Source: Pantoea sp. (lineage in GTDB: Bacteria > Pseudomonadota > Gammaproteobacteria > Enterobacterales > Enterobacteriaceae). Taken from it: a stretch of DNA of 64,000 nucleotides. Positions 28,106-37,148 of this stretch are shown one piece after another. Every line of letters starts with the position of its first letter. Positions within the stretch are counted from its first letter, which is position 1. Position numbers and translations under genes: made by a program. The DNA lies in assembly GCF_028283705.1 (NCBI RefSeq), contig NZ_JAPWKD010000019.1, positions 62,001 through 126,000 of the forward strand, written 5' to 3'. The notes under the pieces are model-generated. The model did no database searches. It saw only the letters and a list, made by a program, of their open reading frames with translations, and was not told the DNA's origin.

Positions 28106-29449
28106 TTACTGCACTTTTTTAAGTTCGAGCCGTTTGATCGGGCCGACAATCACCACAAAGCTGAAAATGGCGATCAGCGCATGAATGGCGACGAATACCA
28201 GCGCCCATTCAAAGTGGCCTGTCGCTTTGACGATGTAACCAATAACCACCGGGGAAACAATCCCAGCGAAGTTACCACACAAGTTGAAAATGCCACCAGC
28301 AACACCGGCCATCTCTTTTGGTGCGGTATCGGACATCACTGCCCATCCCAGTGCGCCAATGCCTTTACCCAGAAACGCTAAAGACATAAACAAGACCACC
28401 AGATAAATCGAGTCGACATAGTTACAGAACACCATCACCATTGACAGCAACATACCGAGTACAATCGGTGTCTTGCGTGCAACAGAGAGTGACTTTGTTA
28501 TGCGCAGAATACGGTCCGAAATAATGCCTCCCATCAGCCCACCCAGGAAACCGCAAATCGCCGGGATGGCAGCAATAAATCCGACAGTTTTGATATTCAG
28601 CCCTTTCTCCATCGCCAGATAGAGCGGAAACCATGTAATAAAAAAGAAAGTCAGAACGTTAATACAATATTGACCAAGATAAATGCCCAGCAGCATGCGG
28701 TTAGTCATTAATTGTTTTAATGCGCTTAAATCAAATCCGCTTTTCTTCTGGGTTTTGCTTTGATCCATATCCACCAATGCCCCACCCTGACGGATATAAT
28801 CAATTTCTTCGCTATTAACTCGTGGGTGGTCCAGCGGATTATGTATCACTCTTGCCGCAGTAAACGTAATCACAATACCCAACACGCCCATAAAGATAAA
28901 AATCGATTGCCAACCATAATTGAGTGTCAGCCATCCCATTATCGGAGCGAAGATAGCGGTCGCAAAATATTGCGCAGAATTAAAGACTGCTGCGGCAGTA
29001 GCACGCTCTTTAGATGGGAACCAGGCAGCAACAAAACGGCTATTGCCCGGCATCACCGGTGCTTCACACAAACCGACAAGGAAAAGAAGAATAGTGAAAC
29101 AAACAACGGCACCGAGACCATGAAAAATTTCCACACAGCCTTGCAACAAGGTAAAAACTGACCACAGGCACAAACCAGCCAGGTAAATCTTTTTCGAACC
29201 AAAACGGTCAAGTAACCAGCCTCCGGGGATCTGTGCCAGACAGTATGCCCATGCAAACGCTGAGAATATCCATCCCATCTGACCGGGGTTGATACCCAGA
29301 GCAGATGTCATATCTTTACCTGCAATTGCCAGCGTTGAGCGATCCCCCACACTCACTGCTGTTATGATAAATAAAATAATAACGACATGCCATCTGACAT
29401 TGGTTTTCCTGTCATGCGAAATGTCATCAATTTCATTTAATTGAGCCAT
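28106..29449 (-). CDS. MFS anion:cation symporter, GudP-like glucarate/galactarate transporter
   Basis: A 447-residue, 12-helix carrier of the ACS family. It matches the GudP pattern closely from memory: GDRSTLAIAG, IFSAFAWAYCLAQIPGGWLLDRFG, APVMPGNSRFVAAWFPSKER, FNSAQYFATAIFAPIMGWL and the late SDTAPKEMAGVAGGIFN. GudP and relatives import D-glucarate, D-galactarate or related aldarates with protons. There are no gud/gar catabolic genes beside it here, so substrate within the sugar-acid class is open. It is monocistronic, with its promoter in 29450-29750. Confidence 0.87.
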   Translation of the reverse strand: MAQLNEIDDISHDRKTNVRWHVVIILFIITAVSVGDRSTLAIAGKDMTSALGINPGQMGWIFSAFAWAYCLAQIPGGWLLDRFGSKKIYLAGLCLWSVFTLLQGCVEIFHGLGAVVCFTILLFLVGLCEAPVMPGNSRFVAAWFPSKERATAAAVFNSAQYFATAIFAPIMGWLTLNYGWQSIFIFMGVLGIVITFTAARVIHNPLDHPRVNSEEIDYIRQGGALVDMDQSKTQKKSGFDLSALKQLMTNRMLLGIYLGQYCINVLTFFFITWFPLYLAMEKGLNIKTVGFIAAIPAICGFLGGLMGGIISDRILRITKSLSVARKTPIVLGMLLSMVMVFCNYVDSIYLVVLFMSLAFLGKGIGALGWAVMSDTAPKEMAGVAGGIFNLCGNFAGIVSPVVIGYIVKATGHFEWALVFVAIHALIAIFSFVVIVGPIKRLELKKVQ

Positions 29450-29924
29450 GTGACACCACCTTAAACTTGTTAGAAGATCAAAAATGCAAATAATGAATGA
29501 CTCAGATGCCGCACAACCTGATTTAATTTATTATTTGTACTCCGGATAAATATCCTTCTATTTCATCTTGCAGGATGACCTGACTTAATAATGGTATCTT
29601 TTGATATGAATACGATAGGATTCCAGGGAGAACAAGACAATGTGCATTTGCATAACAAAGTGATTTATTTTCTCTGTTTTTATGTTATTTGAAGAATTTA
29701 TTTGAAGTGGATCACAAAATTAAATTAATGTCCGGGATGGGTTGACGGATGGTTATCTACTGAAGCATGCGGATTGTTTGTGATTTGCTGCCAGATTGTT
29801 ATGGATATTGGGCGGGCTACGGCACCCCATCAGAATATTAACAATCACAACCGAAGACAAGAAGAAAATATATCTATAATAATTTAATTAAGATAATTCT
29901 GTTTAGAGGGGAAGCCGTTTGAAG
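29450..29924. other. AT-rich intergenic region upstream of the GudP-like gene
   Basis: About 475 bases with no supportable gene on either strand. It is notably AT-rich, especially 29640-29720 and 29860-29900. It must hold the leftward promoter for the carrier gene. No clear operator palindrome was found. Confidence 0.3.
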
Positions 29925-29948
29925 GCCGGTAGCATAATAACTACCGGC
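29925..29948 (-). terminator. Hairpin after the HcxA-like dehydrogenase gene
   Basis: GCCGGTAG and CTACCGGC make a perfect 8-base stem with an 8-base AT loop, 12 bases past the leftward stop. There is no good T-run, so it is a probable but not certain terminator. Confidence 0.5.
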
Positions 29949-29959
29949 TAATTTTAGAT

Positions 29960-31069
29960 TTATTCTACGCTGACTGTCTCAGCCGCCTGCTCAACGGTTT
30001 CCATAGCTTCGAACAACACTTCGGCAGTGACTTTAACCGGCATCAGGTGAATGGTCTCTTTCGGACGCAGGGTATGCGCAATCATCGCCTCAATCTGCAC
30101 TTTGTCTGAGATATCGATGCCCAGCTCGCGCAGGCTGGTTGGCAATTTCAACTGACGATAGAAGCCCAGCAGCATTTGCAGTTCCTGCTCGTCCTTCATC
30201 AGCGCGACCTGGACCAGAATCCCGTACGCCACTTTGATACCGTGCAGAATACTATGCGTCTGCGGCAGTACCGTCATACCATTGTGTACCGAATGGGCTG
30301 CCGCCACGCGGGTAAAACGTTCGCCCAACCCACCAATTAATCCGCCACCGGCAATGATTGCATCCACCACAGCGATGAATCGTTCGGTTAATGATCCATT
30401 ATGCAGATCGGCCAATACCGTTACACTGTCACTCAGCAACAATTCCTTAAGTCCGCGCGCCATATTGAGTGCGGTGCGCGCGAGATAAGGCACCTCCGAT
30501 GCCTGGAAATTACCCACCAAAACGCTGGCCTCATACCACTTGGCTAACGTATCGGCGATCCCGGCCAGCAGATAAGGTGCCGGAGCTTGCAGAATGATCT
30601 CTGGCTCGACTAAAACCAGATGGTTCGCCTGTTTGAAGATCTCATAGCCGATATTCTCCCCTTGGGGGTTATACCAGACGGAAAGCGGCGTCCAGGCTGC
30701 GCAGGTCGCTGCAATAGTAGGAATCAGCACTACCGGTAATTGCATGCGGGCTGCCAGCGCTTTCGCGCTGTCCATCACCGTGCCACCACCGACGCCAATG
30801 ATCACTTTACAGCGTGGTCCGGCCTGCTCAGCCAGACGGCGAATCATTGGGTCATTACAATGCTCACGGATACAAGCTTTACCGGCGGATTCAACAGCAA
30901 ACGCCTCTGGCAACCAGGCCTGCGCGGCCTGTAACGCTTGTTCACCATACAACCACATCGCATGTTGTAAGTCAGATTCGCTATAGAAGTTGTTTAATTC
31001 ACGGATCGCGCCCGGAAAGCAGTAATAATTAGCTGGCCCTGGTACTACCTGAATTTCAGTAAAAGACAT
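29960..31069 (-). CDS. hcxA: Iron-type alcohol dehydrogenase family, hydroxycarboxylate dehydrogenase A (HcxA/YbdH)-like
   Basis: A 369-residue cytoplasmic NAD(P)-dependent dehydrogenase of the glycerol-dehydrogenase branch. The nucleotide motif IGVGGGTVMDSAKAL is near residues 91-105. The long signature PTIAATCAAWTPLSVWYN is shared with Escherichia YbdH, which reduces 2-keto acids such as 2-oxobutyrate and 2-oxoglutarate. Metal ligands include D in GIADTLAKWYE and the histidines in AAHSVHNG and THSILHG. It lies 26 bases downstream of an MFS gene on the same strand, so the two likely import and process one hydroxy or keto acid. Confidence 0.82.
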   Translation of the reverse strand: MSFTEIQVVPGPANYYCFPGAIRELNNFYSESDLQHAMWLYGEQALQAAQAWLPEAFAVESAGKACIREHCNDPMIRRLAEQAGPRCKVIIGVGGGTVMDSAKALAARMQLPVVLIPTIAATCAAWTPLSVWYNPQGENIGYEIFKQANHLVLVEPEIILQAPAPYLLAGIADTLAKWYEASVLVGNFQASEVPYLARTALNMARGLKELLLSDSVTVLADLHNGSLTERFIAVVDAIIAGGGLIGGLGERFTRVAAAHSVHNGMTVLPQTHSILHGIKVAYGILVQVALMKDEQELQMLLGFYRQLKLPTSLRELGIDISDKVQIEAMIAHTLRPKETIHLMPVKVTAEVLFEAMETVEQAAETVSVE

Positions 31070-31095
31070 TTTTTCTTTCCTGGATAATTATCGTA

Positions 31096-32580
31096 TTAAC
31101 GCTGCACAACATCGGCATAATCTTCAGCATCAATGTCATAGCCAGCAGGCTCCCAGCGAATTGCAAACAGTGCCAGCAGGCCCAACACCGGCGACAGGGC
31201 AATCACCCAGAACAGGCCGGTGTCCAGACTCGCGGTCAGCAGCGGGAATAAAAACAGCGCGATAGTGGTGGCGAAACGGGTGATGGTCTGATTCAGTCCC
31301 ACCCCAACACCGCGTATTGATGCCGGATAGCTCAGTGAGGCATACACCATGGTTTGTGCACCCGGTCCAAACCCCTGCCCCAGCAGAAACAGCGCCAGAT
31401 AAGCACAGCACAGGGCCGCCTTCAGTTCATCATCAGGTCGTCCCGCCAGCGCCAGTCCCAGCAGGGCCACTAACTGACATGCGTATCCTGCAATACTCAT
31501 CGCCCGCGCACCAAAACGCGGCACCAGCCTCACAGCGGCCAGTCCCCCGGTAAAGGCGAAAAACAGGTTGAGTGCCAGCGATACTAAAATGGTGGTCAGC
31601 ATCGACTGCTGGAACAACGTGGAAACGATGATCGGTAACCCGAAGGCAATGGCCCCGTAAGCAAAGGGAGAAACGAAGGACATCACGCTGGTCAGGATGG
31701 TCCGTCGCAGGTAGTGGCCCCGTAACAGTAAACCGTAATTCTTCCAGCTTGCTTTGTGTTTGATAGCGGTTGATGAGCCTGCCGCTTCCGTCTGTGGAGC
31801 GGCCACGGCCGGGATGTTGTAGGACACGCGCAGGATTTGCGCCGCCTGCTCCAGATCGCCCTGATTGGCAGCCCATACCGGAGATTCCGTCATATAACGC
31901 TTACGAATCGTCAGAATCACCAGCGCAGGTACCGCCCCAAATCCGACAATGTAGCGCCACAGGGATGCAGTCTGACTTTCCGGCAGCCAGTAAAAGAAGC
32001 CCAGCACCAACAGGTAAGAAACCGAGATGGCTGCGTACCAGGTCGGACACCACATCGCGATACTGGCGGCCTTGTTGCCACGCCCTTTTAGCCTGGAAAA
32101 CTCGGCCAGAAATGCCATCGCCACCGGGAGGTCAATGCCGATACCCAGCCCCATAATAAAACGGCTGATGCCGAGCACTTCGGCGTTCGGTGCCAAAGCG
32201 CCCAAAATAGCGGCAAAGACAAAGAAAAACATATCCGCCATAAAGACACGATAACGGCCAATTTTATCCGTCAGATAACCGCCGATCAGCGCGCCGACAA
32301 TGGCACCCATGGTGATCGCGGAGACCACCAGACCAATGCCTTTAGGGCCAAGACCGAATTCACGCGTGATGTCTTTTACCCCGAAGGCCAGCGCACCGAG
32401 ATCGTAGGCATCCAGGAAAATACCGCCGAGCGCAATGGCAACAATGATGCGTGCATTGCTCCGCGCCTGGGTGGAGTTGTTGACTAACTGGCTGACATCG
32501 GAAGCGCTGCGGATGGTGTGAACAGCTGAGCCTGGTGATTCAGTCTGCTCGATTTCATTAGTTAAAGTTAGTTGCGTCAT
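31096..32580 (-). CDS. MFS transporter, sugar-porter/aromatic-acid-symporter type
   Basis: A 494-residue 12-helix carrier. The conserved loop 2-3 motif GGYLTDKIGRYRVF is near residues 101-114, and GIGIDLPVAMAFLAEF near 147-162 matches the sugar (and other) transporter domain. A polar N-terminal tail of about 45 residues precedes helix 1. It is first in a two-gene unit with the HcxA-like dehydrogenase; a hydroxycarboxylate substrate is a reasonable inference. Its promoter lies in 32581-32800. Confidence 0.82.
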   Translation of the reverse strand: MTQLTLTNEIEQTESPGSAVHTIRSASDVSQLVNNSTQARSNARIIVAIALGGIFLDAYDLGALAFGVKDITREFGLGPKGIGLVVSAITMGAIVGALIGGYLTDKIGRYRVFMADMFFFVFAAILGALAPNAEVLGISRFIMGLGIGIDLPVAMAFLAEFSRLKGRGNKAASIAMWCPTWYAAISVSYLLVLGFFYWLPESQTASLWRYIVGFGAVPALVILTIRKRYMTESPVWAANQGDLEQAAQILRVSYNIPAVAAPQTEAAGSSTAIKHKASWKNYGLLLRGHYLRRTILTSVMSFVSPFAYGAIAFGLPIIVSTLFQQSMLTTILVSLALNLFFAFTGGLAAVRLVPRFGARAMSIAGYACQLVALLGLALAGRPDDELKAALCCAYLALFLLGQGFGPGAQTMVYASLSYPASIRGVGVGLNQTITRFATTIALFLFPLLTASLDTGLFWVIALSPVLGLLALFAIRWEPAGYDIDAEDYADVVQR

Positions 32581-33215
32581 GTTTACTATTTATCGTTGTC
32601 ATCATCTAGATGTTTGGATGTCCAGACGGACAGATTTCCACATTCATTCAGCTCTGGCAACCTTTTTGCCGTGATTAGTTATGAAATATCGTTATATGAC
32701 AGATATATAACCAGAATTTAACATTAGCTCAATTTGTCACCCTCCCTCCGCCGGGGGACATGGCACTGACATTTTTTTGGGAAAAATTGCGCTGAATGGA
32801 TGCAAAGAGTTACGGGCGTGTAATGCAACTTAAGAAAGGATGTTACATTTTACACCATGCCTGTACAATCTATGTATAGTTGATAACAACTGTCAAGGCT
32901 TAAAAACACCTCACATCAAACATAACAGCATGAAATATAATGATTTATTAAAACTTCAGGTCAGGAAGCCTGGGGTGAGAGGCTATTTGCCTGGCGGGAT
33001 GTGAATGGAACAGCAGCACGCTGGTCATCGTATGCACAGCAAAGGTACACAAGATGGCGTACAGGCAAAATAGAGGGCCATGTCAGGTCTTTTCATCTGC
33101 GTTACAATTATTAACAATTGCAAAATCAATAATTAACACCACCACTCCACGATTTTAACCAACTGATTGTATTCATCTTTTTTCCATCACGTGATTCACG
33201 TCAAATTTTCACCCT
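32581..33215. other. Long intergenic region between divergent genes
   Basis: About 635 bases with no convincing gene. It should carry the leftward promoter of the MFS/HcxA unit and, toward the right, signals for the LacI gene. AT-rich segments lie at 32860-32960 and 33110-33180. No operator was identified until the palindrome at 33216. Confidence 0.35.
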
Positions 33216-33255
33216 TTTGCTACCGTTGGCAAAGAGTGTTGCCAACGGTAGCAAA
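33216..33255. promoter_or_regulatory. Perfect 17-base inverted repeat, probable LacI-family operator pair
   Basis: TTTGCTACCGTTGGCAA (33216-33232) and its exact reverse complement (33239-33255) flank a 6-base spacer. Each arm alone is an imperfect 16-base palindrome, TTGCTACC.GTTGGCAA, with the central CG typical of LacI/GntR-type operators. The element lies 143 bases upstream of the LacI-family gene, so autoregulation is likely. Alternatively it is a very stable RNA hairpin. Confidence 0.65.
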
Positions 33256-33398
33256 GGAAAACATAATCGCAACATTACTTCACGCACAGACTGTGTGGGA
33301 TGAGAAAATCGCTGAAACACTCCCTCTAAGCATTTGGGCGCATGGAGAGGATACTTTATGCTGTGTGCCATGACGCGTCCGGGCACAGTGTATTGAGT

Positions 33399-34421
33399 AT
33401 GAGTAGAGCGAAAAGCGGTGATAGAAAATTTCAGCAACCGACGGCAGATGACGTTGCCAGGCTGGCTGGTGTTTCGAAATGGACGGTACTGCGGGCTTTC
33501 AAAGAAAATGCCTCCATTTCCCCTGAATCCAGAGAGGCCGTGCTAACAGCGGCGAACCAGCTGGGGTTTCGACCAAACCTGCTGGCACGTGGCTTAAAGC
33601 AGCGCAGCACAAAGATTATTGGCGTAGTAGCCGATGAGTTCAGCAATCCGCATACGCTGCGCATGCTGAAAGAGGTGACTCAGCAACTCAACGAACGTGG
33701 CTACATGACGCTGCTGTTGAATATTGAGTCCCCGGAAAATTATCAATCGGTACTGCAAATGGCCGGTCAGCTGCAGGTTGATGGCATCATTTATCTGGCC
33801 ACCATTGTCAGTGATGAGTTGCTGGTGGTGGCCGAATCGCTTCACCATATTCGGGCTATCCATGTGTTCCGAAACACCGATAGTGCTGACGTTGAAGTGG
33901 TTAACAATGATGGATTCAAAGCGGGCCAGGCGCTGGGACAAGTGCTTATCAGTGAGAATTACCAGCGCTATGGCTATATGAAAGGGCCAGATACCGCTTC
34001 AAATCATCTGTTAAGAATGGAGGGGTATGAAGCTTGTCTGGCTTCGCAAGGTCAGTCATTAGAGGTTGTGCTGGTTGCCGGGCATTACGACCGCGATCTT
34101 GCTTATCAATGCATGATGGCATATCTGCATGAAACGCCAGCAGATCAATGTATCGATGCATTGTTTTGCGAAAACGATGTACTGGCTTTCGGTGCCATCC
34201 AGGCCATACGGGATTTCAGTCCGGATCTGCATATTGGCGTGGTGGGATTTGATGATATTGATGAATCTCACACCAGTACCTGGGAATTAACCAGCTGGAA
34301 TCAGCGAGCCGACCTCCAGACCGCCGAAGCCATCAATCGGTTACTGGATGATCGGATTGATGAAGGGGGAGAGTGGCAGAAAGGAGAATTATGCCTGCGC
34401 CGCTCGCATCTTAGAAAATAA
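33399..34421 (+). CDS. LacI-family transcriptional regulator, probable gluconate/ketogluconate operon regulator
   Basis: A 340-residue LacI/GalR protein. The N-terminal helix-turn-helix reads TADDVARLAGVSKWTVLRAF with hinge helix LLARGLKQRST, then a periplasmic-binding-like effector domain with IIGVVADEFSNPHTLRM and IGVVGFDDIDESHTS. ATG at 33399 gives the usual length; an in-frame ATG at 33342 adds 19 residues without family support. It lies 190 bases before the gluconate 2-dehydrogenase genes on the same strand and is their most likely regulator. The effector is unknown. Confidence 0.88.
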   Translation: MSRAKSGDRKFQQPTADDVARLAGVSKWTVLRAFKENASISPESREAVLTAANQLGFRPNLLARGLKQRSTKIIGVVADEFSNPHTLRMLKEVTQQLNERGYMTLLLNIESPENYQSVLQMAGQLQVDGIIYLATIVSDELLVVAESLHHIRAIHVFRNTDSADVEVVNNDGFKAGQALGQVLISENYQRYGYMKGPDTASNHLLRMEGYEACLASQGQSLEVVLVAGHYDRDLAYQCMMAYLHETPADQCIDALFCENDVLAFGAIQAIRDFSPDLHIGVVGFDDIDESHTSTWELTSWNQRADLQTAEAINRLLDDRIDEGGEWQKGELCLRRSHLRK

Positions 34422-34428
34422 ACCATGC

Positions 34429-34456
34429 TTTCGCCATTATTTATATAATGGCGAAA
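34429..34456. terminator. AT-rich perfect hairpin after the LacI gene
   Basis: TTTCGCCATTAT and ATAATGGCGAAA form a 12-base perfect stem around TTAT, 8 bases after the LacI stop. No T-run follows on the plus strand. It may be a weak terminator, or an operator ahead of the gluconate dehydrogenase operon. Confidence 0.45.
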
Positions 34457-34610
34457 ATAACAGGAGACCATTACCCAACAATCTATCGCCGTCATACTCG
34501 ATCTACTCAATTCAAAATCAAATAACACTGTCTATTAGATACATTCTTCTGAATATTTTATCAGTGAGCGTGTTCATGTAGTCGGTGACTCTTTTTGCCT
34601 GGAGCATCGT

Positions 34611-35348
34611 ATGGAACGCAGAAGTTTTATTAAAGCAGGTTTAGTTCTGGCAGGAACAGGAACCGCTGCATCTGTATTTAAGCCAGCAGGTGCAGCTGAA
34701 AATAATAATGTATTGCAAGGTGGGAAACTGTGGCGCGCTAAAGAAACGACCTTGCCGGTACCCGCAGACCCAACAAAGCGATTATATCTGAATGAACGCG
34801 AATACAACCTGGTCACAGCAATCTTTGACCGCCTGATACCCGCCGATGAACTCAGCCCCGCTGCCTCCGAAGCGGGTTGTGTTGTCTTCATCGATAATCA
34901 ACTCGCCGGAGATTATGGTAAGGCGAGCTGGCGTTATAATCAGGGACCCTTCGAAAAGGGCACCGCATCTCAAGGTACCCAGACCCCCTACACACCTGCG
35001 GAAATTTACCGCAAAGGCTTACTGGAACTGGATAACCATTGCCTGTCGCTTTTTGGCAAATCCTTTACTACTTTGTCTCATGACGCCCAGGATAGTTACC
35101 TGGAAAAAATGGAATCGGGTGAATTCAAATACCCAACCTTTTCTTCAGAGGTCTTATTTGGACAGTTTCTATCGAATGTGATGGAAGGATTCCTTGCTGA
35201 TCCTATTTATGGTGGTAACCGCAATATGGTCGGCTGGAAAATGATTGGTTTCCCTGGTGCACGTTACGACTATCGTGATTATGCGCCGTTAAAAGGACAG
35301 AAACTGAATATCGAACCAATCAGCATTATTGAACTTCTGAAAGCGTAA
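34611..35348 (+). CDS. Gluconate 2-dehydrogenase, subunit 3 (gamma)
   Basis: A 245-residue small subunit of the membrane-bound flavin-cytochrome gluconate 2-dehydrogenase. A twin-arginine signal (ERRSFIKAGLVLAGTG) at the N-terminus should carry it, with the folded flavoprotein, to the periplasm. The domain holds the conserved IFDRLIPADELSPAASEAG and YNQGPFEKG segments. The complex oxidises D-gluconate to 2-keto-D-gluconate outside the membrane and passes electrons to ubiquinone. First gene of a three-gene operon; the flavoprotein follows after 17 bases. Confidence 0.92.
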   Translation: MERRSFIKAGLVLAGTGTAASVFKPAGAAENNNVLQGGKLWRAKETTLPVPADPTKRLYLNEREYNLVTAIFDRLIPADELSPAASEAGCVVFIDNQLAGDYGKASWRYNQGPFEKGTASQGTQTPYTPAEIYRKGLLELDNHCLSLFGKSFTTLSHDAQDSYLEKMESGEFKYPTFSSEVLFGQFLSNVMEGFLADPIYGGNRNMVGWKMIGFPGARYDYRDYAPLKGQKLNIEPISIIELLKA

Positions 35349-35365
35349 ACCCGACAAGGCAAATT

Positions 35366-37138
35366 ATGAATTACACCAGACCTAAGGCTGATGCCGTTAT
35401 TATCGGCCTCGGATGGGCCGGTTCGCTTATGGCTGAAGAACTGACCCGCGCAGGATTAAATGTCGTCGCAATTGAACGTGGCCCATGGGAACAAACACAA
35501 ACTAACTTCTCTCCTGCGATTGCCGCCGACGAGCTACGTTATGGCGTGCGACGCGAGATTTTAAAACCACCACGGGTAGAAACGCTGACTTTTCGTAATG
35601 ACAGCAGCCAAAAAGCCCTTCCCGCTCGTGACTGGAATGCCTTCCAGATGGGGTTCAGTGTCGGCGGTGCCGGCAAGCACTGGGCGGCGAATGCCTGGCG
35701 TTTCAACCCTTCAGATTTCGAAATGGCGACCCGCCTGCGCGACCGTTACCATAATATGAAGCTGGCTGATGGCCTGATCGTGCAGGACTGGGGCATCAGT
35801 TATGCCGAGCTTGAGCCTTTTTATGATCGTGTTGAAAAAATCGCCGGTATTTCAGGCAAAGCGGGCGTCATCGGCGGCGTAACACAACCCGGTGGTAACC
35901 CGTTTGAAGGCAGCCGCACCAGCGAATACCCTACTCCCCCGCTGATCCGCTCCCACTGGAATGATAAGTTTCACCAGATCACCGAGAAGATGGGCTACCA
36001 CCCGTTCCCGATTCCTGCCGGGACCATTGGCGCTGCCTATACCAATCCGCTGGGTGTGAATCTCGCCCCCTGTACCTATTGCGGCTACTGCGGTTTCTAC
36101 GGTTGCGGCAACTGGTCCAAATCATCACCGAATATTTGCGTGGTCCCGGCGCTGATGGACCGAACTCATTTCACGCTGTTGACCGAATGCACCGCGCTTT
36201 ATATCGATAAAGCCGCAGACGGGAAAACCGTGACGGGGGTGACTTTCCGCGATTCGGATGGGAATACCGGTTTCCAGCCTGCGGATATCGTCTGCCTGTC
36301 GGCCTATCAACTGGATAACGTGCGTTTACTGTTGCTGTCCAAAATCGGCAAAGCCTATAACCATGCGACCGGTGAAGGTACGTTAGGCCGTGCCTATAAC
36401 TATCAAACCATGTCGATGGGCTATCTCTATTATGAAAATGAACATATGAACCCGTTCATTTCTACCGGGGCCTTGTCGACACAGATTGATGATTTCAACG
36501 GCGATAACTTCGATCACTCCGGATTAGGTTTCCTCGGTGGCGCAGGGATCCAGGCGCTGTCCGACCAGGGTACGCCGCTGGGAATGACTGACCGCCTGCC
36601 CCCTGGCAGTAAAATGTGGGGCTCAGCCTGGAAGAAAACGTTCCAGAAAAGCTACCAAAACTACGCCAAAATCCAGGGTCAGGGGACTTCATACTCGCAT
36701 CGCGATTCTTATCTTTCGCTCGATCCAAACTACACCGATGACAATGGCCAGCCGTTACTGCGACTGACCTTTGACTACAACCAGAATGATCGACTCATGG
36801 CGCGCTTTATCCGCGATCGCATCGAAGATATATGCCGTGTATCCGGTGCCACATCCTGGGAGACGGAAGCCTTCCCGGATAAGCACAACTCCCCCTTCCG
36901 CGCCTATGACAGCTCGCACACCATTGGCGGCGCGGTGATGGGGCTGGACCCAGCGACCTCGGTGCTTAACCGCTATCAGCAACATTGGGACGCGCACAAC
37001 CTGTTTGTGCTGGGTGCTTCTTCTTATCCCAATAACGGCGGATATAACCCCACCATTACCCTCAGCGCACTGACGTTGTGGACCGCTCACGCCATCGTCA
37101 ATGACTATCTCAAAAATCCGGGATCACTGGTGCGATAA
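35366..37138 (+). CDS. Gluconate 2-dehydrogenase, FAD (GMC) subunit
   Basis: The 590-residue catalytic flavoprotein of the GMC oxidoreductase family. The FAD dinucleotide motif GLGWAG is at 14-19, followed by E37 for ribose binding. A cysteine-rich stretch CTYCGYCGFYGCG near 234-246 may bind an Fe-S cluster or stabilise the fold. The C-terminal GMC domain carries DSSHTIGGAVMG and SSYPNNGGYNPTIT, the His/Asn active-site region. It has no signal peptide, as expected for hitch-hiking on the Tat signal of subunit 3. It begins 17 bases after subunit 3. Confidence 0.93.
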   Translation: MNYTRPKADAVIIGLGWAGSLMAEELTRAGLNVVAIERGPWEQTQTNFSPAIAADELRYGVRREILKPPRVETLTFRNDSSQKALPARDWNAFQMGFSVGGAGKHWAANAWRFNPSDFEMATRLRDRYHNMKLADGLIVQDWGISYAELEPFYDRVEKIAGISGKAGVIGGVTQPGGNPFEGSRTSEYPTPPLIRSHWNDKFHQITEKMGYHPFPIPAGTIGAAYTNPLGVNLAPCTYCGYCGFYGCGNWSKSSPNICVVPALMDRTHFTLLTECTALYIDKAADGKTVTGVTFRDSDGNTGFQPADIVCLSAYQLDNVRLLLLSKIGKAYNHATGEGTLGRAYNYQTMSMGYLYYENEHMNPFISTGALSTQIDDFNGDNFDHSGLGFLGGAGIQALSDQGTPLGMTDRLPPGSKMWGSAWKKTFQKSYQNYAKIQGQGTSYSHRDSYLSLDPNYTDDNGQPLLRLTFDYNQNDRLMARFIRDRIEDICRVSGATSWETEAFPDKHNSPFRAYDSSHTIGGAVMGLDPATSVLNRYQQHWDAHNLFVLGASSYPNNGGYNPTITLSALTLWTAHAIVNDYLKNPGSLVR

Positions 37139-37148
37139 GGAGAATATC

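Noticed and set aside
28103..29161. Frames opposite the GudP-like carrier gene
   Set aside because: They are antisense shadows of a well-supported membrane carrier with clear family motifs.
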